DNA from: Lachnospiraceae bacterium
GTDB lineage: Bacteria; Bacillota; Clostridia; Lachnospirales; Lachnospiraceae
Assembly: GCA_017622875.1 (NCBI GenBank)
Contig: JAGAQG010000049.1
Span: 1-37,090, forward strand
Direction of reading: 5' to 3'
DNA: 37,090 nucleotides
The translations under genes were made by a program, and so were the position numbers. The notes under the pieces are model-generated. The model did not search any database, had not been told where the DNA came from, and saw only the letters and a program-made list of their open reading frames with translations. This document shows, piece after piece, positions 7,346-14,434 of the stretch; the stretch's first letter is position 1, and the number at the start of each line of letters is the position of its first letter.

Positions 7346-8980
7346 TTAATCCCATGTCCACTGGTCTACGTTATTTACTACAGACCAGCCGTGGCCGTGT
7401 GGATGCAGTTTCTGTTCTGCTACGTTTAAATTTTCTCTTGACCAGTAAAGGTGGTCGATGTTCGCAAGCCAGATCCACGGAATGTCGCCATCCTGTGTGA
7501 CACCTGTCTCGCCATCCCACTGTGCCTTTTTCCAAAGCTCGTAGGATTCTTCCAAAGTGTCAGCTGCAAGGGCTTCGTCCATGTATTTGTCCACAGTTTC
7601 GTTAACATATGGAGAATATACTGCTGATCCGCCATCTACCGTGTGATACATATTGTAAAGTTCCATCGGTGTGTGTGCACCCCAGCCCCACATTAATGGC
7701 TCGTATAATGCTCTTGTATAAGCAACATCCCATCCAACGCCTTCTGTGCTCACCTCAATGCCAAGAAGTTTTAACTGATTTGCTGTATCTGCCGCCATTG
7801 CCTGACGTACAGAATCACTTGCCGGATACATTAACGTAAATGCAGCTTTCACACCATCTTTTTCTCTGATACCGTCTGTTCCCATTACCCAGCCGGCTTC
7901 TTCAAGAAGAGCTGCTGCTGCTTCAGGATCATAGGACACTTCTGCTGCTTCGTTATACCAAGGCATGCCATCACAGACACTGTAAGCTGCGCTGCCGTAA
8001 CCATACATTACATTTTCAATCAGCTGTTCACGGTCAATGCCGATGTTGATCGCTCTTCGCACAAGTACATCGCTTGTAAAATCATTTCCAATGACATTTC
8101 CTGATGCATCTGTTGTCTGTGGAACTGCTGGAAGGTTAAATCCACGATTATCTACAGACGCGAAAGAAAGTAATTCATATCCTTCAATTGTCTGTTCTGA
8201 ATAGGATGCTGCTGTGTAAGCTAAATCCACCTGACCTGCCAAAATTGCTGCAAACGCTGCATCCTCATCCATAAACAGAACTGTTACTTTTTTCATCTTC
8301 GGAGCTTCTCCGTAATAATCCGGGTTCGCTTCAAAAATAACCTGCTGGCCCTTATCCCACTGCTTCATAATGTAGCGGCCGGAACCGATTGGATTGGAAC
8401 CATAAGCAGGACCATACGCATGTTCCGGTACGATACCTACGATTGCCATGGTATATGGCCAGATAGAATATTCTTTTTCCATATGGAACTCAACAGTTGT
8501 ATCATCTACTGCAACAGCTTCTTTTAACATAGTAAAATCATTCACGGAACTGGTCGCTTTTACTGTATTATAAGTAAATGCAACATCTTCTGCAGTTAAA
8601 GCTTCACCATCTGTGAATTTTACATCATCACGGATTTTTACAGTCCAGATCATACCATCTTCACTTACCTGTACATCTGTTGCAAGGTCGTAGTCGATTT
8701 CCAAATCTTTGGTTGTCACCGTCAATGTACTCTGAATCAGCGGTTCATGCACATGTTCACCAGCTCCCCAACCGTATGCCGGGTCAAAACCAGATGCCGG
8801 TTCAGAACCTTTCCCCATTGCAATAATAACAGAATCTTTTGCTTCCGCAGGTTCTGCTGATTCTTCAATGGCTGTACTTTCTTCCGTTTCAGCTGTCGGT
8901 TCTTCCTTTGCGCCGCAGCCCGTAATAAGGGATACGGTCATGACCAGCGCCAAAATCACACGTAATACTCTTTTTTTCAT
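7346..8980 (-). CDS. Substrate-binding lipoprotein of the nickel/dipeptide importer (SBP family 5)
   Basis: 544 residues, first gene of the importer operon. A lipoprotein signal peptide is clear: MKKR, a hydrophobic core, and lipobox LITGC with Cys22 as the lipid anchor, followed by an acidic linker (about 25-48). The family 5 (NikA/DppA/OppA) pattern follows, with LATDVQVSEDGMIWTVKIRD and FTDGEALTAEDVAFTYN around residues 93-130. The protein is predicted to sit on the outer face of the membrane and deliver substrate to the permeases. Nickel as a chelate is favoured because lar genes are near and because it shares an operator-like motif with a neighbouring gene. Peptide binding cannot be excluded from sequence. 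Confidence 0.88.
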   Translation of the reverse strand: MKKRVLRVILALVMTVSLITGCGAKEEPTAETEESTAIEESAEPAEAKDSVIIAMGKGSEPASGFDPAYGWGAGEHVHEPLIQSTLTVTTKDLEIDYDLATDVQVSEDGMIWTVKIRDDVKFTDGEALTAEDVAFTYNTVKATSSVNDFTMLKEAVAVDDTTVEFHMEKEYSIWPYTMAIVGIVPEHAYGPAYGSNPIGSGRYIMKQWDKGQQVIFEANPDYYGEAPKMKKVTVLFMDEDAAFAAILAGQVDLAYTAASYSEQTIEGYELLSFASVDNRGFNLPAVPQTTDASGNVIGNDFTSDVLVRRAINIGIDREQLIENVMYGYGSAAYSVCDGMPWYNEAAEVSYDPEAAAALLEEAGWVMGTDGIREKDGVKAAFTLMYPASDSVRQAMAADTANQLKLLGIEVSTEGVGWDVAYTRALYEPLMWGWGAHTPMELYNMYHTVDGGSAVYSPYVNETVDKYMDEALAADTLEESYELWKKAQWDGETGVTQDGDIPWIWLANIDHLYWSRENLNVAEQKLHPHGHGWSVVNNVDQWTWD

Positions 8981-9080
8981 CCTGATATTCTCCTGTTTTT
9001 ATCTCTGATGAGGAAGTTCAAGGAGGTTTTTAAGAGCCTTGGACTCCCTCATATTTCCCTAATTTTTTATCGATAACTTT

Positions 9081-9109
9081 ATCTTAACAGAGTGTTAAAT
9101 ACTTCACAA
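9081..9109 (-). promoter_or_regulatory. Promoter of the ABC importer operon
   Basis: On the minus strand TTGTGA (9104-9109) and TAAGAT (9081-9086) are exactly 17 bases apart, about 100 bases before the lipoprotein ATG. A GC-tract palindrome lies directly upstream of the -35 box. Confidence 0.7.
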
Positions 9110-9111
9110 GC

Positions 9112-9125
9112 CTCCCCTGGGGATA
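9112..9125 (-). promoter_or_regulatory. GC-tract operator-like motif, copy 1 (importer)
   Basis: The minus strand reads TATCCCCAGGGGAG, two bases upstream of the -35 box. The same motif is repeated at 9536-9549, at the same distance from another promoter. C/G-tract palindromes flanked by A/T are typical of CsoR/RcnR-family metal or persulfide regulators. The regulator is not in this window, and the assignment is inference. Confidence 0.5.
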
Positions 9126-9244
9126 AATTTTATCTTATTTCTCATAATTCCTTAAATACTCCTCTCTTTTATACTGCGTGCATCATCGAGTTTTGCTGCA
9201 CTCCAAAACCCGATGACCAATCACTGCACTCCTAATTTCTCTAC

Positions 9245-9290
9245 AAAAAAAGCAGGTTCATATACTATTTGCATAGTAATATGACCTGCT
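9245..9290 (-). terminator. Terminator of the DUF2292 gene
   Basis: A long imperfect stem (AGCAGGT...ACCTGCT, with one bulge on each side) is followed on the minus strand by seven T residues. It lies about 30 bases after the DUF2292 stop. The remaining gene-free stretch 9126-9244 holds only another 12-bp stem-loop at 9184-9215 with no T run. Confidence 0.85.
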
Positions 9291-9319
9291 GTTGTTCAGT
9301 CGGTTCTTTATTTATGAAA

Positions 9320-9469
9320 TTAGAATTTAATGCTTTTTTTGATTTCTTCAGCACGCACAGGTTGTCCATTTGCCACGTAAATGTGAATTTCTCCAAAACC
9401 CAGTTCACGAATGAGTTTCAAGAGCTGTTCTTCCTTTTCCGTTGGCTTTGGATATTCTTGTCTTTCCAA
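9320..9469 (-). CDS. Small DUF2292 (YezD-like) protein
   Basis: 49 residues, starting at TTG (9467-9469) with AGGAGG seven bases upstream. An ATG that overlaps the ribosome binding site is in another frame. The protein ends in LGFGEIHIYVANGQPVRAEE and a short basic IKKSIKF tail. This matches the DUF2292/YezD pattern of a short helix, a beta hairpin and a basic C terminus. The function of the family is unknown. In Firmicutes yezD-like genes are often near sulfur-metabolism genes, so a sulfur or metal link is possible. It has its own promoter with the GC-tract motif and its own terminator, so it is a monocistronic unit. Confidence 0.8.
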   Translation of the reverse strand: MERQEYPKPTEKEEQLLKLIRELGFGEIHIYVANGQPVRAEEIKKSIKF

Positions 9470-9504
9470 ACAAGCACCTCCTCATATTTCCAATCTGCAA
9501 CTTT

Positions 9505-9533
9505 AAAATAACATAGGAATATTTATTCCACAA
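9505..9533 (-). promoter_or_regulatory. Promoter of the DUF2292 gene
   Basis: On the minus strand TTGTGG (9528-9533) and TATTTT (9505-9510) are 17 bases apart, about 35 bases before the TTG start. It is built like the importer promoter, including the flanking upstream motif. Confidence 0.6.
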
Positions 9534-9535
9534 GC

Positions 9536-9549
9536 CACCCAGGGGGATA
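9536..9549 (-). promoter_or_regulatory. GC-tract operator-like motif, copy 2 (DUF2292)
   Basis: The minus strand reads TATCCCCCTGGGTG, starting two bases from the -35 box exactly as at the importer promoter. The shared block, including GGCTTGTG through the -35, matches in about 19 of 22 positions. The two transcription units are therefore probably co-regulated. Confidence 0.5.
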
Positions 9550-9570
9550 GCAGATTCACTTTCGGTATTC

Positions 9571-10962
9571 TTAATACATCTCATCCAAAGTAACCAATTT
9601 CACTTCTCCTCTATCAGCTGCTGCTTTTAAACTTTCTGCAAAACCACCTTTAGAGAAAATGTAATAATGATATATTTTCCCCTTTCCAAATGCAGCAGCA
9701 TATTTCTTCAACAATTCCAGTTCATCCATACCAATTGCTTCATTTCTAAATTTGCAGGAACCAATCAGGTACTCGTCTTTTTTATCCAGAGTGCCTACCA
9801 GATCAATCTGTACCTGTTTCTTTTCTACGGAATCTGTCCCCCACCATTGCCCAATATCAATCAACTGGAAATCCTGTTCATCCATATAGTAAAGTAAATA
9901 GTCACTACACATCTTTTCAAAAATTAACCCCATATAATCATTTAAATGTGCCTGAACCGCTTTGTTGTAAATTTTCTCCATTCTTCCCGATGCAATTGGT
10001 GTCATATTGTTAGGTACAAAACGATACCAAAATCGAAAAAACGGGTCCGCAATACTATAGATTGTTTTCTTTCCCGGTTTTTCAGTCATCGGAGTTTCTT
10101 TCTTTAAAATTCCCAAATTTATAAGCACACTTAGATATTTAGAGCACGGTCCGCTTTCAATACCTGTTTTGGTACTAATCTCATTCATATGAGATGCGCC
10201 CTCTGCAATTGCTGTAATTACGGAATTATACACTGCCGGTTCTCTAAGCTCCTGCTTCAACAGATTCGCAGGTTCTTCAAACAAATATGCAGAGCGGTCA
10301 AAGAAATTTTGCAATAAAGCATGATGAAAATCTCCCTTCACATTCAATTTATTAATGTAATGGGGAATTCCACCTGTCACACCATAGATAAAGGCATTTG
10401 TTACATTATCCAAATCCGAATTAAACACCGCCGTCTCCTTATAAGACAACGGTTCTATTTTAAACTGTCCCGTCCGTCTTCCATAAAGAGGACTTTGATA
10501 GCCGAGAACCTGATTTTCCATAAAGCTCATAGAGGAACCACATAGAATCAGATATAAATTGCTATCCTTCCATGTATGATCTATCAAGTGCTGCAGTCTT
10601 GAAGAAATTGACGGATATGACTTCGCCAAATATGGATATTCATCAATGACAAATACCACTCGTTCCTTTTCCGCCAAACGAGTAATCTCATCTAATGCAC
10701 TGTCAAAAGAAAGATACTCTGGAGCTTCCGTAACATCAGGGTCTTTGTATGCGCAAATTGCTCTGGAAAGGGTCTTTAAGTTATCTTTCGCTGTTCCCTC
10801 CAGAAGAGCTGAAAAAAACACCGTAGGTTTTCCCTTGCAAAATTCATTGATGATTGTAGTCTTACCCACACGACGTCTGCCATATATAACAATACATTCA
10901 AACTCTCCATCATCATATCGTTTATTCAATTTACGAAGTTCCTCATCTCTACAATAAAACAT
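9571..10962 (-). CDS. AAA ATPase with C-terminal DUF234 nuclease-like domain
   Basis: 463 residues from the ATG at 10960-10962, chosen because GGAGG lies five bases upstream. A longer start at 10974 would overlap that site. Walker A is GRRRVGKT (28-35), Walker B FVIDEYPYL near residue 107. A winged-helix region (about 255-290, ITAIAEGASHMNEISTKTG) precedes the DUF234 domain. The latter has a PD-(D/E)XK-like pattern, QIDLVG and then LIGSCKF. The usual Glu of the ExK motif is Ser here, so nuclease activity is doubtful. Such proteins are common in anaerobes and archaea, and their role is unknown. It is monocistronic with a strong promoter. Confidence 0.85.
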   Translation of the reverse strand: MFYCRDEELRKLNKRYDDGEFECIVIYGRRRVGKTTIINEFCKGKPTVFFSALLEGTAKDNLKTLSRAICAYKDPDVTEAPEYLSFDSALDEITRLAEKERVVFVIDEYPYLAKSYPSISSRLQHLIDHTWKDSNLYLILCGSSMSFMENQVLGYQSPLYGRRTGQFKIEPLSYKETAVFNSDLDNVTNAFIYGVTGGIPHYINKLNVKGDFHHALLQNFFDRSAYLFEEPANLLKQELREPAVYNSVITAIAEGASHMNEISTKTGIESGPCSKYLSVLINLGILKKETPMTEKPGKKTIYSIADPFFRFWYRFVPNNMTPIASGRMEKIYNKAVQAHLNDYMGLIFEKMCSDYLLYYMDEQDFQLIDIGQWWGTDSVEKKQVQIDLVGTLDKKDEYLIGSCKFRNEAIGMDELELLKKYAAAFGKGKIYHYYIFSKGGFAESLKAAADRGEVKLVTLDEMY

Positions 10963-11007
10963 AGCGCCCTCCAAAACTATCTTACGATTTACTATCTTAT
11001 GAGTATA

Positions 11008-11036
11008 ATTATATTTGTATAATATCCAAAAGTCAA
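11008..11036 (-). promoter_or_regulatory. Promoter of the DUF234 ATPase gene
   Basis: The minus strand has TTGACT (11031-11036), 17 bases, TATAAT (11008-11013), a near-consensus sigma-A promoter 46 bases before the ATG. Confidence 0.75.
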
Positions 11037-11086
11037 CTAAGTATACCTGTTAACGAATACTTTTTAAAATGCAAAAAATTAAGAAG

Positions 11087-11115
11087 TTGACTTATTTTTC
11101 CTCAAGCTTTAACAT
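11087..11115 (+). promoter_or_regulatory. Promoter of the larEBC operon
   Basis: TTGACT (11087-11092), 17 bases, TAACAT (11110-11115), followed about 32 bases later by the GGAGG site and ATG of larE. There is no GC-tract motif at this promoter, so it may be controlled differently from the importer. Confidence 0.65.
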
Positions 11116-11147
11116 TTAGCATAGAGTAATTTATTGGAGGCATGTGA

Positions 11148-11897
11148 ATGATTTTACAGGAATTTTTTAGACAAAACCCCAAAGTAGCACTGGCATTTTC
11201 CGGCGGTGTGGATTCTGCGTACTTACTTTATGCAGGAATCAATTCCGGCTGTGATATTCATGCATACTATGTGAAATCAGCATTTCAGCCGCAATTTGAA
11301 CTGGACGATGCACTTAAACTTGCAAATGAACTTGGTGCAAAAATGACAATTTTAGATTTGGATGTTCTGTCTGATTCTGTCATCGTACAGAATCCTGCAA
11401 ACCGCTGCTATTTCTGTAAAAAGAAAATTTTCGGAAAAATCATCGAAGCTGCGAAAGCAGATGGTTATAAAGTTTTGCTGGACGGAACCAATGCATCGGA
11501 TGATGCAGGTGATCGTCCGGGAATGAGAGCTTTGCAGGAACTTCAGGTTCTTTCTCCGCTCCGCGAATGCGGTATCACAAAACCGGAAGTGCGCAGACTT
11601 TCCAAAGAAGCAGGATTATTTACATGGGATAAACCTGCTTATGCATGTCTCGCCACCAGAATTCCAACGGGAGTCGAAATCACTTCCGAAAATTTATCTG
11701 TTACGGAATATTCTGAAAAAACATTGTCTGATATGGGATTTACTGATTTTCGCATCCGTTTATCAGGTAATGATGCCAAAATTCAGGTAAAAGAAGAACA
11801 GTTAGAAAAGCTACTATTATATAATAGAAGAGAAATCTTAGAAAAATTGAAACCATATTATTCATCCATTACGGTGGATTTAGAGGTGCGTTCATGA
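11148..11897 (+). CDS. larE: LarE, ATP-dependent sulfur insertase for the nickel-pincer cofactor
   Basis: 249 residues. LarE inserts sulfur into the pyridinium biscarboxylate mononucleotide intermediate to make the thiocarboxylate ligands of the nickel-pincer nucleotide. The ATP-pyrophosphatase PP-loop is SGGVDSAYLLY (18-28). Three cysteines are placed as CxxC (C87, C90) and C167 in the ACLATR motif. LarE enzymes with only the last Cys sacrifice it as sulfur donor. Those with three are reported to bind a [4Fe-4S] cluster that carries the sulfur, so this is probably the cluster type (inference). It heads the lar operon and overlaps larB by four bases. GGAGG lies seven bases before the ATG. Confidence 0.93.
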   Translation: MILQEFFRQNPKVALAFSGGVDSAYLLYAGINSGCDIHAYYVKSAFQPQFELDDALKLANELGAKMTILDLDVLSDSVIVQNPANRCYFCKKKIFGKIIEAAKADGYKVLLDGTNASDDAGDRPGMRALQELQVLSPLRECGITKPEVRRLSKEAGLFTWDKPAYACLATRIPTGVEITSENLSVTEYSEKTLSDMGFTDFRIRLSGNDAKIQVKEEQLEKLLLYNRREILEKLKPYYSSITVDLEVRS

Positions 11898-12646
11898 GTG
11901 ATACAAAAAAGATTTTAGAACAGTTTAAAAATAATGAGATTACTTTAGAGGATGCTTTACTGGAATTAAAGAAAGAGCCTTTTGAAGATATTGGATATGC
12001 GAAGGTGGACCTGCACCGTAAGGTAAGGCAAGGCGCAGCCGAAGTCATTTACGGGGAAGGAAAAACACCGGAGCAGATTATCGGCATCTGTGATGCCATG
12101 TTAAAAAATGGTCAGAAGACCATTTTGATCACAAGATTATCAAAAGAATCTGCTGAGATTGTGGCAGGGGCCCATGAAATGACCTACCATCCACAGGCCA
12201 GAATCGGTATCATCGGTGAATTGCCAAAGCCTGACGGTATCGGAAAAATCGTCGTTGCGACCGGAGGAACCAGCGATCTTCCTGTTGCCGAAGAAGCCGC
12301 ATTGACCGCGGAAGTTTTAGGCAATGAAGTGATTAGACTGTATGATGTAGGAGTTGCAGGTGTACACCGCTTACTGGCACATTTGGATGAACTGATGGAA
12401 GCCAGCGTTGTGATTGCAGTTGCCGGTATGGAAGGTGCACTTGCAAGCGTTGTTGGCGGTCTTGTGGACTGTCCTGTTATCGCAGTACCGACCAGTGTTG
12501 GATATGGTGCATCCTTTGGCGGAGTTTCCGCACTTTTATCGATGCTAAATTCCTGTGCCAGCGGTGTCACAGTGGTAAATATTGATAACGGTTTTGGAGC
12601 AGGATTCTCCGCAAGCAGAATTAATCATATGGAGAAAAAGCAATGA
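11894..12646 (+). CDS. larB: LarB, nicotinate dinucleotide carboxylase/hydrolase of nickel-pincer synthesis
   Basis: 250 residues. LarB carboxylates the pyridinium ring of nicotinic acid adenine dinucleotide and cleaves the phosphoanhydride, the first step of the pathway. The N-terminal segment has the family block KVDLHRKVRQGAAEVIYGEG (about 35-54). The C-terminal part is a PurE/AIR-carboxylase-like domain with GTSDLPVAEEA and the Gly/Ala-rich VIAVAGMEGALASVVGGL. It overlaps both larE and larC by ATGA, so the three are translationally coupled. Length is normal for the family. Confidence 0.93.
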   Translation: MSDTKKILEQFKNNEITLEDALLELKKEPFEDIGYAKVDLHRKVRQGAAEVIYGEGKTPEQIIGICDAMLKNGQKTILITRLSKESAEIVAGAHEMTYHPQARIGIIGELPKPDGIGKIVVATGGTSDLPVAEEAALTAEVLGNEVIRLYDVGVAGVHRLLAHLDELMEASVVIAVAGMEGALASVVGGLVDCPVIAVPTSVGYGASFGGVSALLSMLNSCASGVTVVNIDNGFGAGFSASRINHMEKKQ

Positions 12647-13878
12647 AAACATTATATATAGATTGTGGAATGGGGGCCGCAGGGGATATGCTGACCGCTG
12701 CCCTTTTTGAACTTTTTCCACAGCCGGAGAAAATCATCGAAGAGTTAAACACACTTGGGATTCCTCATGTCCACTTTGAAAAAGAAACCGTCACCAAATG
12801 CGGTATTCAGGGAACCCATATGTCAGTGAAAATTCATGGCATGGAAGAGCACGAACATTATCCTGAACATGGAACAGTTCATGAAATGGTACATGACGAG
12901 GCAAATCACGCCCACTCCCACCATCATACACACCATGAACATTCTCATAATACACTTCACGGCATCGATCATATTTTAAATCACATGAACATTTCCAATA
13001 AAATAAGAAATGATGTTCTGGCAGTCTATGGATTGATTGCAGACGCAGAAAGCAAAGCCCACGGTGTACCTGTTTCTGAAATTCATTTCCACGAAGTAGG
13101 AAATTTAGATGCTGTGGCTGATGTAACCGCAGTCTGCCTTCTGATGGACAAACTTGCACCAGAAAAAGTCATCGTTTCCCCAATCCACGTGGGAAGCGGT
13201 CAGGTTCGCTGTGCTCATGGTATCTTACCTGTACCTGCACCAGCCACTGCACATATTTTACAGGGGTGTCCAATTTATGGCGGTAAAATCCGCGGGGAAC
13301 TCTGCACTCCGACAGGTGCTGCCCTGTTAAAATATTTCGCAGACGATTTTGGTGATATGCCTGTGATGAAAGTAACAAGCATTGGCTACGGAATGGGAAA
13401 AAAGGATTTCGAAGCAGCTAACTGCGTCCGCGCAATGGTTGGTGAAACAGACACATCCAAAGATGTCATGTATGAATTGAACTGTAATGTAGATGATATG
13501 ACCGCTGAACAGATTGGCTTCGCATTAGAATGTTTCTTTAAAGCTGGGGCAGTTGAAGCATTCACACTCCCGATCAACATGAAAAAATCCCGTCCAGGAA
13601 CCCTCATCCGTGTCCTCTGCAAGGCAGAATTAAAAGAAAATTTAATTCATACGATTTTTAAATATACTTCCACTGCCGGTATTCGCGAGACAAAAGTAGA
13701 ACGCAGTGTATTGGAACGAAATATTACTGAAGTTGAGACTCCTTATGGAATGATTCGGCGAAAGGATTACTCTGGTTACGGGGTATCCCGCTCTAAATAC
13801 GAGTATGATGACCTGGCCCGCATTGCTTCAGAACAAAGCCTCAGCCTTGAGGAAATTCTGAAAAATATTGAAGGTTAG
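12643..13878 (+). CDS. larC: LarC, nickel insertase (cyclometallase) of the nickel-pincer cofactor
   Basis: 411 residues in one frame. LarC inserts Ni2+ into the organic ligand in a CTP-dependent reaction. The N terminus MKTLYIDCGMGAAGDM is typical. A His-rich stretch at residues 65-110 holds about 17 histidines and probably binds or stores nickel. The block IHFHEVGNLDAVADV and the ending with VERSVLER are also family features. In Lactobacillus plantarum larC is split and joined by a programmed frameshift; here it is uninterrupted. A short palindrome overlaps the stop codon. Confidence 0.93.
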   Translation: MKTLYIDCGMGAAGDMLTAALFELFPQPEKIIEELNTLGIPHVHFEKETVTKCGIQGTHMSVKIHGMEEHEHYPEHGTVHEMVHDEANHAHSHHHTHHEHSHNTLHGIDHILNHMNISNKIRNDVLAVYGLIADAESKAHGVPVSEIHFHEVGNLDAVADVTAVCLLMDKLAPEKVIVSPIHVGSGQVRCAHGILPVPAPATAHILQGCPIYGGKIRGELCTPTGAALLKYFADDFGDMPVMKVTSIGYGMGKKDFEAANCVRAMVGETDTSKDVMYELNCNVDDMTAEQIGFALECFFKAGAVEAFTLPINMKKSRPGTLIRVLCKAELKENLIHTIFKYTSTAGIRETKVERSVLERNITEVETPYGMIRRKDYSGYGVSRSKYEYDDLARIASEQSLSLEEILKNIEG

Positions 13879-13892
13879 GAGTTCCTAACGTC

Positions 13893-13921
13893 TTGCTTTT
13901 GATATAAAAATACCGTATAGT
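13893..13921 (+). promoter_or_regulatory. Candidate promoter of the ferredoxin gene
   Basis: TTGCTT (13893-13898), 17 bases, TATAGT (13916-13921), 50 bases before the ferredoxin ATG. Transcription from the lar operon could also reach it, since the larC end has only a short palindrome and no clear terminator. Confidence 0.45.
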
Positions 13922-13971
13922 CTTATTAAGAACGTTACGATTTTGACAAAGATAAAAGAGAGGTATACATC

Positions 13972-14355
13972 ATGAAAAAATTAACAGTGAAAAAAGGCAG
14001 CACATGTATGGCATGTTTACAGTGTGTTCAGGCTTGTTCGGAAAGCTTCTACAAAGAATTCCACGAAGACAAATCCTGCATCCAGATTGTAGAGAAAAAA
14101 TCCGTACGTCCTATGGTATGTCCACAGTGTGGTAAATGTGCAGAAGCATGTCCAAATGGTGCAATCAAACAGAACGCAAAAGGCGTTTATATGGTTAACA
14201 AAAAACTCTGTACAGGCTGTGGCGCATGTGTAGAAGCATGTCCATTCGGCTTAATGGTAAAAGCTGAAGATTCTGAAACAGCTTCTAAATGTATCGCTTG
14301 CGGTATCTGTGCAAAAGCATGTCCAATGGATGTACTTGAAGTAGTAGAAAGCTAA
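13972..14355 (+). CDS. Small ferredoxin with four [4Fe-4S] motifs
   Basis: 127 residues with four complete CxxCxxCxxxC motifs (CMACLQCVQAC, CPQCGKCAEACP, CTGCGACVEACP, CIACGICAKACP), so it can carry four [4Fe-4S] clusters. This resembles the electron-transfer subunits of oxidoreductases (HycB/CooF/DmsB class) more than a two-cluster ferredoxin. No catalytic partner is adjacent, which makes it an orphan electron carrier. It lies 93 bases after larC on the same strand, with GAGAGG upstream of the ATG. A role in supplying electrons to a cluster-type LarE or to a nickel enzyme is possible but unproven. Confidence 0.88.
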   Translation: MKKLTVKKGSTCMACLQCVQACSESFYKEFHEDKSCIQIVEKKSVRPMVCPQCGKCAEACPNGAIKQNAKGVYMVNKKLCTGCGACVEACPFGLMVKAEDSETASKCIACGICAKACPMDVLEVVES

Positions 14356-14376
14356 TTTTAATCAATCTATAAAGTC

Positions 14377-14411
14377 AAAGGGGATTTCCAAAATATGGAA
14401 ATCCCCTTTTT
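14377..14411. terminator. Strong terminator between ferredoxin and the GH2 gene
   Basis: A 14-bp perfect stem with a five-base loop (AAAGGGGATTTCCA and its complement) is followed by TTTTT. The A-rich left flank means it can also end the convergent GH2 transcript, whose stop lies 24 bases away. Confidence 0.92.
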
Positions 14412-14434
14412 GCTTTATGCACATCAATGGATGA

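Noticed and set aside
8981-9103. Search for a known riboswitch (nickel/cobalt, cobalamin, SAM) in the importer leader
   Set aside because: No recognisable conserved core; the only clear signal is the promoter and GC-tract motif.
9105-9146. A 13-codon open frame (ATG AGA AAT ... TTG TGA) with an AAGGA site on the minus strand, upstream of the importer promoter
   Set aside because: It ends inside the -35 box and runs through the GC-tract motif, which is explained better as an operator; too short to support as a gene.
9184-9215. A 12-bp stem-loop (CATCG...CGATG) between the DUF2292 terminator and the importer promoter
   Set aside because: No T run, no gene it could end, no promoter for a small RNA that I can see; noted in the terminator entry only.
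12184-12570. Long open frame on the minus strand inside larB
   Set aside because: Antisense to a well-conserved gene, no ribosome binding site, and a composition that mirrors larB codon use.
13873-13888. Palindrome GTTAGGA-GT-TCCTAAC over the larC stop codon
   Set aside because: Loop of two bases and no T tract; not convincing as a terminator.
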